Shown: piece after piece, positions 7,991-12,474 of the stretch
Layout of the letters: each line of letters opens with the position of its first letter
Position numbering within the stretch: the first letter of the stretch is position 1
Assembly: GCA_945221685.1 (NCBI GenBank)
Contig: CALYNN010000031.1
Location: forward strand, 1-12,474
DNA from: an uncultured Clostridia bacterium
GTDB lineage: Bacteria > Bacillota > Clostridia > Oscillospirales > Acutalibacteraceae
Direction of reading: 5' to 3'
DNA length: 12,474 bases
Made by a program: the position numbers and the translations under genes
The notes under the pieces: model-generated
What the model saw: the letters and a program-made list of their open reading frames with translations, nothing else
What the model was told of the DNA's origin: nothing
Database searches by the model: none

Positions 7991-8020
7991 TAGCAGTCAA
8001 AATAATTCGTATATATTCAC
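7961..8020 (-). repeat. Six 10-bp phased TGA repeats, candidate FruR operator
   Basis: Read on the reverse strand from 8020 to 7961 and cut into consecutive 10-base blocks, positions 2-4 are TGA, CGA, TGA, TGA, TGA, TGA. The flanking decamers do not continue the pattern. The array spans the -35 and -10 boxes. DeoR-family repressors often bind short direct repeats in phase with the helix; assignment to FruR is inference. Confidence 0.6.
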
Positions 8021-8126
8021 TATTCGCAGGGATTTCCTTTGTGAATTTTGTATATCGCACACCTTTAGTATGCTCGTTTTTGACCGATTTAAAAAATTTA
8101 TTCAAAAATTCTTCCAAATAATATTG

Positions 8127-8166
8127 CAAAAAAATAAAGCCGCAGGACAAGCCTGCGACTTTTTTC
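8127..8166 (-). terminator. Intrinsic terminator downstream of thiT
   Basis: CGCAGG (8141-8146) and CCTGCG (8152-8157) form a GC-rich stem with a 5-base loop. On the minus strand it is followed by TTTATTTTTTT, just after the thiT stop. A T run on the other side makes it symmetrical, although no plus-strand gene ends here. The rest of 7929-8176 holds the fru promoter region; about 8021-8126 shows nothing I recognise. Confidence 0.82.
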
Positions 8167-8176
8167 GATTACCTTT

Positions 8177-8776
8177 TTATGCCTTTTTCTTTTTCTTAAG
8201 GTCTGTTGCCGAAAAATCAAGAACGAGGCTGAGAAGCACTACGCCCACAACGGTAATGGCTGCTTCTGCCGCCATATATGAACCATTGTATGCGGCACTG
8301 TATCCCCATACTGATTTCCAGCCGTCTGCATATTCGCCCCAAATTGTAATACCCGAAACGAAATGGCAAAGGAAGCGAAGTGCCGAAGCAACAAATGCGC
8401 CAACACCGAGAGCAACTGTTTGATTTTTAAGCTTTCTAAACAGAGCACCGCCAAGTCCGAGGCTCATAAATGCAAGAACATAGTCGGCTAAAATAAGAAT
8501 AAGATATGCGCCTACGCCCTTAACATACGCAAAGTTACCCAAGCCCTGAAGAAGCATTTCAAGAATACCGTAAAGAATACCTGTTGAAACACCCCATTTC
8601 CAGCCGTAGCGATAGCCGATAATTATAATCGGCACCTGACTGAAAAGAGTAACAGAGCCGCCCATGGGAAGATCAAAAATCTTTACATAGGAGAGAGCTA
8701 CTGCCAAAGCAAGCATAATTGCGGTTTCGGTAAGCTTTCTTGTGTTATCAATTGAAGAAGCTGTTGTTTCTGCCAT
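8177..8776 (-). CDS. thiT: Energy-coupled thiamine transporter ThiT (ECF S-component)
   Basis: Membrane substrate-binding subunit that captures thiamine and works with a shared ECF module (EcfT and two ATPases), not encoded here. The 199 residues are normal size, mostly hydrophobic with about six membrane segments and a Lys-rich C-terminus. The conserved ThiT signature is seen at about 137-170: CHFVSGITIWGEY, then GYSAAYNGSYMAAE, with His138, Trp146, Tyr159, Tyr163 and Asn164 in the region that contacts thiamine in characterised ThiT proteins. AAGGAG precedes the ATG. A TPP riboswitch in the leader independently supports thiamine as ligand. It appears monocistronic. Confidence 0.94.
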   Translation of the reverse strand: MAETTASSIDNTRKLTETAIMLALAVALSYVKIFDLPMGGSVTLFSQVPIIIIGYRYGWKWGVSTGILYGILEMLLQGLGNFAYVKGVGAYLILILADYVLAFMSLGLGGALFRKLKNQTVALGVGAFVASALRFLCHFVSGITIWGEYADGWKSVWGYSAAYNGSYMAAEAAITVVGVVLLSLVLDFSATDLKKKKKA

Positions 8777-8810
8777 AATTATTCTCCTTTCTTATTATTC
8801 ATAATAAGTC

Positions 8811-8843
8811 AAAAGAAAAAATCCCCTGCAAAAGCAGGGGATT
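8811..8843 (-). terminator. Riboswitch-controlled terminator in the thiT leader
   Basis: A perfect 10-bp stem with a 4-base loop (arms 8820-8829 and 8834-8843) is followed on the minus strand by TTTTTCTTTT. It sits between the TPP aptamer and the thiT ribosome binding site, so it is the probable expression platform: terminator formed when TPP is bound. Confidence 0.9.
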
Positions 8844-8854
8844 AAATACTTATC

Positions 8855-8940
8855 ATATCTCGTCTTACCGCCCGTACTAACGGCCGGCTCGAAGGGTATA
8901 ATCTCAGCTTCGGCAAACGCCTTGGCACCCCTGACTTATT
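8855..8940 (-). ncRNA. TPP (THI-box) riboswitch aptamer
   Basis: On the reverse strand the conserved THI-box blocks occur in order: CAGGGGTGCC (8933-8924), GCTGAGAT (8908-8901), ACCCTTCGAGCC, then GTTAGTACGGGCGG. These correspond to the GGGGTGCC, CTGAGA, ACCC-GAACC and TTAGTAC-GCG parts of known TPP riboswitches. The last part deviates somewhat (GGTAAGACGAG where GTAGGGA is common). Edges are approximate. TPP binding should shut off thiT transcription through the adjacent terminator. Confidence 0.93.
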
Positions 8941-8951
8941 AAGTTGCCTGT

Positions 8952-8980
8952 ATTATAATACCTAATAATATTTTTGTCAA
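8952..8980 (-). promoter_or_regulatory. thiT promoter
   Basis: On the reverse strand, TTGACA (8975-8980), 17-bp spacer and TATAAT (8952-8957), a perfect SigA consensus. The predicted start near 8945 lies a few bases before the aptamer. Confidence 0.92.
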
Positions 8981-9001
8981 GTTTTTAAGAGCATCACTTT
9001 A

Positions 9002-9029
9002 TTGACATATTTTTATAAGCGGATATAAT
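9002..9029 (+). promoter_or_regulatory. Promoter of the DUF1275 membrane protein gene
   Basis: TTGACA (9002-9007), 16-bp spacer, TATAAT (9024-9029). It diverges from the thiT promoter; the -35 boxes are 21 bp apart. Confidence 0.85.
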
Positions 9030-9061
9030 AGTTAGTAATATATGAATAGAAGTGATAACAA

Positions 9062-9739
9062 ATGAAAAAGCGTTTTCAAATAAGTGAATCTGTTGAAATC
9101 GGTATTGTGCTTGCGCTCGCCGGAGGATTTATGGACGCATATTCCTACATATGCCGCGGAAAAGTATTTGCCAACGCCCAAACGGGAAACATACTGCTTT
9201 TCGGCGTTAATCTTTCATCGGGTAATTTTAAAGAGGCGTTGCAATATGCCTTGCCCGTCGGAGCCTTTGCTCTCGGCATTATTTTGTCGGATCTTGTTCG
9301 CAACCGTATAAAATCCGTAAGCCTGCTGCACTGGAGGCAAATAAGCTCTGCGTTTGAAATTGCAATACTGTTTTCGGTAGCCTTTTTCTCGCAAAAATAT
9401 AATCTTCCTGCAAACTGCCTAACCTCTCTCGCCTGCGGAATTCAGGTGGAAAGCTTCAGAAAAATTCACGGTAACGGAATTGCAACAACAATGTGCATAG
9501 GCAATCTGCGCTCGGCTATGGAAAGCATTAGCGACTATTGCTTCAACAAAAACAGAAAATCGTTAAGAAAAGGATTTTTATATCTGTCGGTTATACTGTT
9601 TTTTGTTTTAGGGGCAGTAGCAGGAAACTTTTTTGTTAAGCTTATAGGAGAAAGGGCAATATTTATTTGCTGTATTATTTTGCTTATTTCATTTTTTATG
9701 ATGTTTATAGACAGGGATAAGGCCTGCAAGGAAAACTGA
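9062..9739 (+). CDS. YoaK/DUF1275 family integral membrane protein
   Basis: Function unknown; DUF1275 (YoaK-like) proteins are small polytopic membrane proteins found widely in bacteria. The 225 residues contain the family hallmark near the N-terminus, LALAGGFMDAYSYICRGKVFANAQTGNILL (about 18-47; the ANAQTGN block is the strongest signature), then about five further hydrophobic segments and a basic tail. The ATG at 9062 is preceded only by a weak GAAGTGA, so translation may be modest. It is monocistronic with its own promoter and ends in a terminator. It is not covered by the thiT riboswitch, so no thiamine link is implied. Confidence 0.85.
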   Translation: MKKRFQISESVEIGIVLALAGGFMDAYSYICRGKVFANAQTGNILLFGVNLSSGNFKEALQYALPVGAFALGIILSDLVRNRIKSVSLLHWRQISSAFEIAILFSVAFFSQKYNLPANCLTSLACGIQVESFRKIHGNGIATTMCIGNLRSAMESISDYCFNKNRKSLRKGFLYLSVILFFVLGAVAGNFFVKLIGERAIFICCIILLISFFMMFIDRDKACKEN

Positions 9740-9751
9740 ATACCCATTACC

Positions 9752-9788
9752 AAAGCCGCCCAAGCATTGCTCGGACGGCTTTATTTTA
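9752..9788. terminator. Terminator between the DUF1275 gene and the DtxR-family regulator
   Basis: AAAGCCG (9752-9758) pairs with CGGCTTT (9776-9782). The stem continues inward through CC/GG and AGC/GCT with two C-A mismatches around an ATT loop. TTATTTTA follows on the plus strand. The genes converge here, so it may serve both. Confidence 0.75.
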
Positions 9789-9803
9789 CGGTATTTAAAA
9801 ATT

Positions 9804-10169
9804 TCACTGCATATGTGCGTGCTTTTTTAAGGCTTCAAAGGTTTCGTCGCTTATAACATGCTCCATTTTGCAGGCGTCCTGCGCCGCCGTATCCTCGCTT
9901 ACACCAAGGCGTATTAAGAAATCCGTAAGGGTTGTATGGCGTTCATAAATTTTTTTTGCAATTTCAAGTCCTGCTTTCGTTAAGAGCAGGGAGCCGTCGT
10001 CGGAGGAGGTAACAAATCCGCCGCTTTTTAAAATGCCCATTGCTCTGCTGACGCTGGGCTTGGAAAAGCCCATATACTCACCAACATCTACGGAGCGTAC
10101 GCTACGGCTTTTCTGCGATAAAATATATATGGTTTCAAGATACATTTCGCCTGATTCCTGAAGATTCAT
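9804..10169 (-). CDS. Short DtxR-family metalloregulator, iron-type ligands
   Basis: Probable metal-dependent repressor. The 121-residue protein has an N-terminal winged helix (about 1-62; recognition region GFSKPSVSRAMGILKSGGFV) and a dimerisation/metal helix domain (63-121). It lacks the C-terminal SH3/FeoA-like domain of DtxR and IdeR. Ligand positions: Met9 in GEMYLETIY where MntR has Asp; His78 in ERH; and Cys100-x-x-Glu103-His104 in ACKMEHVISDE, matching DtxR Cys-x-x-Glu-His rather than MntR Glu-x-x-Glu-His. This favours iron sensing. The ATG at 10169 has AGGGGG upstream; the longer reading from 10301 crosses the promoter and has no family resemblance. It is divergent from feoAAB. Manganese sensing is the alternative. 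Confidence 0.87.
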   Translation of the reverse strand: MNLQESGEMYLETIYILSQKSRSVRSVDVGEYMGFSKPSVSRAMGILKSGGFVTSSDDGSLLLTKAGLEIAKKIYERHTTLTDFLIRLGVSEDTAAQDACKMEHVISDETFEALKKHAHMQ

Positions 10170-10212
10170 AATTATCCCCCTAAAGTAAAATGACAAATTA
10201 ATTATTAAGGAA

Positions 10213-10241
10213 AGCATACCACAATCATTAAAAAAAATCAA
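10213..10241 (-). promoter_or_regulatory. Probable promoter of the DtxR-family regulator gene
   Basis: On the reverse strand, TTGATT (10236-10241), 17-bp spacer and TATGCT (10213-10218) with an upstream TGG that makes an extended -10. Weaker than the feo promoter, as expected for a regulator. Confidence 0.5.
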
Positions 10242-10311
10242 CAAGCCTCGGCGTATATTAAAGCTGAGTAGATGCTCCGTCCTTTTTAAAGCAATATGCA
10301 CAAAATAATAG

Positions 10312-10329
10312 AGTTAGCATATGCTAACT
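10312..10329. promoter_or_regulatory. GTTAGC-N4-GCTAAC palindrome, box 1
   Basis: Perfect 18-bp palindrome AGTTAGCATATGCTAACT between the divergent regulator and feo promoters, about 45 bp upstream of the feo -35 box. It is probably a binding site for the adjacent metalloregulator, inferred from recurrence. The rest of 10170-10490 holds the promoters and boxes described separately. Confidence 0.78.
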
Positions 10330-10373
10330 ATTTAGTTAATCCTACAAAAATATAATTGCATTTCTCAAATTTG

Positions 10374-10402
10374 TTGACAAAGAGAAAAAGCAAATCTATA
10401 AT
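10374..10402 (+). promoter_or_regulatory. feoA1-feoA2-feoB promoter
   Basis: TTGACA (10374-10379), 17-bp spacer, TATAAT (10397-10402), a perfect SigA consensus with a start near 10409. A strong promoter with an operator over the start fits repression when metal is plentiful. Confidence 0.9.
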
Positions 10403-10409
10403 ATAATTG

Positions 10410-10425
10410 GTTAGCGAGGGCTAAC
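10410..10425. promoter_or_regulatory. GTTAGC-N4-GCTAAC palindrome, box 2
   Basis: GTTAGCGAGGGCTAAC has the same 6-bp arms as box 1 with a different centre. It covers the predicted feo transcription start, the classic position for a repressor. Confidence 0.85.
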
Positions 10426-10443
10426 TATTATTTTTGAATGTTA

Positions 10444-10459
10444 GTTAGCATATGCTAAT
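10444..10459. promoter_or_regulatory. GTTAGC-N4-GCTAAT palindrome, box 3
   Basis: GTTAGCATATGCTAAT has the same core as box 1 with one outer mismatch. It lies in the feoA1 leader, 34 bp centre to centre from box 2. Confidence 0.8.
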
Positions 10460-10490
10460 TATTTATTAAACAATAAAGAAGGTATAAAAA

Positions 10491-10703
10491 ATGATGCCGC
10501 TTGCACTTGCAGATGTAGGAGAAGAAAATGTAATCAAAAAAGTCGGAGGTAAGCCTGAGGTAAAGACTCACCTTGAAAATTTAGGCTTTGTAGTTGGCGG
10601 AACAGTTAAGGTAATAAACACTATTTCCGGTAATATTATTGTCAATGTAAAGGAATCGCGCGTTGCAATAAGCAGGGAAATGGCACAGAAAATATTTATT
10701 TAA
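10491..10703 (+). CDS. feoA: FeoA family protein (first of two)
   Basis: Small cytosolic SH3-like protein that assists the ferrous iron transporter FeoB. The 70 residues are normal FeoA size. The family core is visible as HLENLGFVVGGTVKVI (about 27-42), followed by beta strands GNIIVNVKESRVAISREMAQKIFI. Two adjacent ATG codons (10491 and 10494) could start it; AGAAGG upstream fits either. It is the first gene after the feo promoter, 24 bases before the second feoA. It is the more divergent of the two copies, with an unusual MMPLALADVG beginning. Confidence 0.88.
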   Translation: MMPLALADVGEENVIKKVGGKPEVKTHLENLGFVVGGTVKVINTISGNIIVNVKESRVAISREMAQKIFI

Positions 10704-10727
10704 AATAAAGATAAGGAGGAAATATTT

Positions 10728-10949
10728 ATGAAAACACTTAGGCAGGTCAGCATCGGTGATACTGTAAGAGTTGTTAAAATCCACGGTCAAGGTGCAATAA
10801 AGCGTCGTATTATGGATATGGGAATTACAAAGGGCGTTGATGTGCATATTCGCAAGGTTGCGCCGCTGGGAGACCCTATTGAAGTAACGGTTCGCGGATA
10901 CGAGCTTTCAATCAGAAAAGCCGACGCGGATATGATTGAGGTTGAATAA
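10728..10949 (+). CDS. feoA: FeoA family protein (second of two)
   Basis: Canonical 73-residue FeoA with an SH3-like fold and a presumed role as FeoB partner. The signature runs from MKTLRQVSIGDTVRVVKI through RRIMDMGITKGVDVHI to APLGDPIEVTVRGYELSIRK and MIEVE, a close fit to typical FeoA. A strong AAGGAGG precedes the ATG. It follows feoA1 and precedes feoB by 81 bases, a gap that holds a terminator-like hairpin and operator box 4. Tandem feoA genes before feoB are known in Firmicutes; why two are kept is unclear. Confidence 0.94.
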   Translation: MKTLRQVSIGDTVRVVKIHGQGAIKRRIMDMGITKGVDVHIRKVAPLGDPIEVTVRGYELSIRKADADMIEVE

Positions 10950-10960
10950 GTTTACGGTTT

Positions 10961-10987
10961 AACGGGGTTTATCCCTGTTTTATTTTG
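10961..10987 (+). terminator. Possible attenuating terminator between feoA2 and feoB
   Basis: AACGGGG (10961-10967) and CCCTGTT (10973-10979) pair with one G-U wobble around a 5-base loop and run into TTTTATTTT. The stem is only 7 bp, so partial readthrough into feoB is likely; it could lower feoB relative to feoA. Confidence 0.55.
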
Positions 10988-10993
10988 ATTTAC

Positions 10994-11011
10994 GGTTAGC
11001 CTCTGCTAACC
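10994..11011. promoter_or_regulatory. GTTAGC-N4-GCTAAC palindrome, box 4
   Basis: GGTTAGCCTCTGCTAACC has 7-bp perfect arms around CTCT. It lies 20 bases before the feoB start, just after the terminator-like hairpin. I see no convincing promoter beside it, so it may act as a roadblock or mark a promoter I cannot recognise. Confidence 0.78.
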
Positions 11012-11030
11012 AAGAAAGTGAGGAAATTAA

Positions 11031-12423
11031 ATGGATTTACGAATTGCTCTTGCAGGTAATCCCAACAGTGGCAAAACTACGCTTTTTAACGCTCTTACAG
11101 GCTCTAATCAGTTTGTTGGCAACTGGCCGGGTGTAACGGTGGAGAAAAAGGAGGGAAAGCTTAAAAGGCATGACGGTGTAATTATCACCGACCTTCCGGG
11201 TATATATTCTCTTTCTCCCTATACATTAGAGGAGGTTGTTGCCAGAAATTATTTAATCGGTCAGCGCCCCGACGCTATTTTGAATATCATCGACGGCACT
11301 AATCTTGAAAGAAACCTTTACTTAACGACTCAGCTTACAGAGCTTGGTATTCCCGTTGTTGTAGCTATCAATATGATGGATGTCGTTAAGAAAAACGGAG
11401 ATAAAATCAATATTGCAGAGCTTTCAAGGGAGTTAGGCTGTAAGGTGGTTGAAATATCCGCACTAAAGGGAACAGGTATTGCAGACGCGGCTCAGGCGGC
11501 AGTTGACGCGGCAAAAAACGGCAAAACCGTTCCTATGCACACATTTTCGGGCACGGTTGAACACGCTATAGCACATATTGAGGAAGCCGCAGTACATAAT
11601 CTTCCGGAGGAACAGCAGAGATGGTATGCAATAAAAATCTTTGAGCGAGACGACAAGGTGCTTGAGCAGCTTAAGCTTGACAAGGCAATCCTTGACCATA
11701 TTGAAAAGGACATTAACGCAGTTGAAGAAGAGCTTGACGACGACGCCGAATCAGTCATAACCAACGAAAGATATGTATATATCGGCGAGATGATTAAGGG
11801 ATGCTATAAAAAGAAATCGGCAGGCAAGCTGTCCACCTCCGACAAAATAGATAAGGTGGTTACAAACAGATTTTTGGCTTTGCCAATCTTTGCATTAGTA
11901 ATGTTCGTTGTTTATTTTGTATCTGTTACAACAGTGGGCACTTGGGCGACAGACTGGGCAAACGACGGTGTATTTGGTGACGGTTGGCACCTGCTTGGTA
12001 TCGGCTCATCGGCATACTCAGAAGCCGCCGACGAATACGGCAGTGCTTCACTGATAGTTGACGGATATAACGCATATATTGAGGAAAACGGCACTGCACC
12101 AACAGGTGATTTCCAATATTCCATTGAAGATGAGGAAACTCTTGAGGTAACGAAGGAAACCGCAACTCTTACAGATTATGACGAGGCGGTAAAAGCTCTT
12201 GATAAATACGGCGAGGAGCCTGACCCTGCAGACTACGGTGTTTGGGTACCGGGTGTTCCCGTTCTTGTGGAAAAGGGACTTAACGCTGTTAACTGTGCAG
12301 ACTGGCTACAGGGACTTATCCTTGACGGTATAGTTGCCGGCTTGGGCGCAGTTTTGGGCTTTGTTCCGCAGATGCTTGTTCTGTTCATTTTCCTTGCATT
12401 CCTTGAGGGATGCGGATATATGG
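11031..12423 (+). CDS. feoB: Ferrous iron transporter FeoB, C-terminal part missing
   Basis: Inner-membrane GTPase-linked Fe(II) importer. 464 genuine codons remain; full FeoB is usually 650-800 residues. The N-terminal G domain has G1 GNPNSGKTT (9-17), Thr36 in GVTV for G2, DLPG (54-57), NMMD (114-117) and SALKGTG (143-149). A helical GDI-like region follows (about 170-275). The first membrane helix is FLALPIFALVMFVVYFVSV (281-299), and a second hydrophobic block starts near 428 (LILDGIVAGLGAVLGFVPQ, then LVLFIFLAFLEGCGYM). The acidic stretch between them (about 304-424) is longer than in familiar FeoB proteins. AGTGAGG precedes the start. The reading frame continues into adapter sequence to a false stop at 12468, so residues after Met464 are artefact. 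Confidence 0.96.
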
Positions 12424-12474
12424 CTGTCTCTTATACACATCTGACGCTGCCGACGATCTTACGCGAGTAGATCT
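12424..12474 (+). other. Nextera (Tn5) sequencing adapter read-through, not genomic
   Basis: 12424-12442 is the 19-base Tn5 mosaic end CTGTCTCTTATACACATCT. 12443-12456 (GACGCTGCCGACGA) continues the reverse complement of the Nextera Read 1 adapter. 12457-12464 (TCTTACGC) sits where the i5 index would be and, from memory, is the reverse complement of index S517. 12465-12474 (GAGTAGATCT) matches the start of the P5 complement with one mismatch. The FeoB frame and its stop beyond 12423 are therefore spurious. Confidence 0.97.

Noticed and set aside
7929..8126. A CcpA (cre) site upstream of the fru-pts operon
   Set aside because: I looked for a TGWAANCGNTNWCA-like match because HPr carries Ser46, but found none good enough to report.
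8811..9062. A functional link between the DUF1275 gene and thiamine because it neighbours thiT
   Set aside because: The genes are divergent with separate promoters, and the TPP riboswitch lies only in the thiT transcript.
9804..10169. Calling the regulator MntR (manganese)
   Set aside because: MntR Asp and Glu ligands are replaced by Met9 and Cys100, and the gene is paired with feo, not with a manganese transporter. I left the symbol blank.
10170..10301. N-terminal extension of the DtxR-family regulator from an ATG at 10301
   Set aside because: The 44 extra residues have no family resemblance and would be encoded by the promoter region; ATG 10169 has AGGGGG upstream and starts at the family's usual position.
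12423..12470. C-terminal end and TAG stop of FeoB at 12468-12470
   Set aside because: This stretch is adapter sequence, so neither the residues nor the stop is biological.

Overview
The window looks like a chromosomal contig from a low-GC Gram-positive bacterium of the class Clostridia, probably a gut member of the Oscillospiraceae/Lachnospiraceae type. Family-level placement is inference. The support is AT-rich DNA, strong AGGAGG-like ribosome binding sites, consensus TTGACA/TATAAT promoters, HrcA/CIRCE heat-shock control, HPr with the regulatory Ser46, a ThiT-type thiamine transporter and a feoA-feoA-feoB iron locus. The last 51 bases (12424-12474) are not genomic: they match Illumina Nextera/Tn5 adapter sequence, so genuine sequence stops at about 12423, inside feoB.

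Layout. 1-1086 (-): the N-terminal 362 codons of the chaperone HtpG, behind a consensus promoter and a perfect CIRCE operator. 1271-2296 (+): a membrane-anchored glycerophosphodiester phosphodiesterase, divergent from htpG with its own promoter. A shared terminator at 2324-2364 separates it from the convergent operon. 7928-2368 (-): a five-gene operon in transcription order fruR (DeoR repressor), fruK (1-phosphofructokinase), fruA (fructose EIIABC), ptsH (HPr) and ptsI (Enzyme I). This is a complete phosphorelay from PEP to fructose-1-phosphate plus the kinase giving fructose-1,6-bisphosphate. Its promoter lies in an array of TGA triplets repeated every 10 bp, a candidate FruR operator.

8177-8776 (-): thiT, a thiamine ECF S-component, behind a TPP riboswitch with a terminator expression platform. 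9062-9739 (+): a YoaK/DUF1275 membrane protein, divergent from thiT. 9804-10169 (-): a short DtxR-family metalloregulator with iron-type (DtxR/IdeR-like) rather than MntR-like ligands. 10491 to the end (+): feoA1, feoA2 and feoB for ferrous iron uptake. Four copies of GTTAGC-N4-GCTAAC flank and punctuate this locus: one between the regulator and the feo promoter, two in the feoA1 leader, one between feoA2 and feoB. Together with the neighbouring regulator they suggest a self-contained iron-responsive regulon.

Most of the window is core metabolism and transport. I see no CRISPR array, insertion sequence, phage gene, rRNA or tRNA. The parts worth a second look are regulatory: the feo palindromes and the short regulator, the 10-bp phased repeats before fruR, the riboswitch-terminator sequence mimicry, and the adapter-chimeric contig end.
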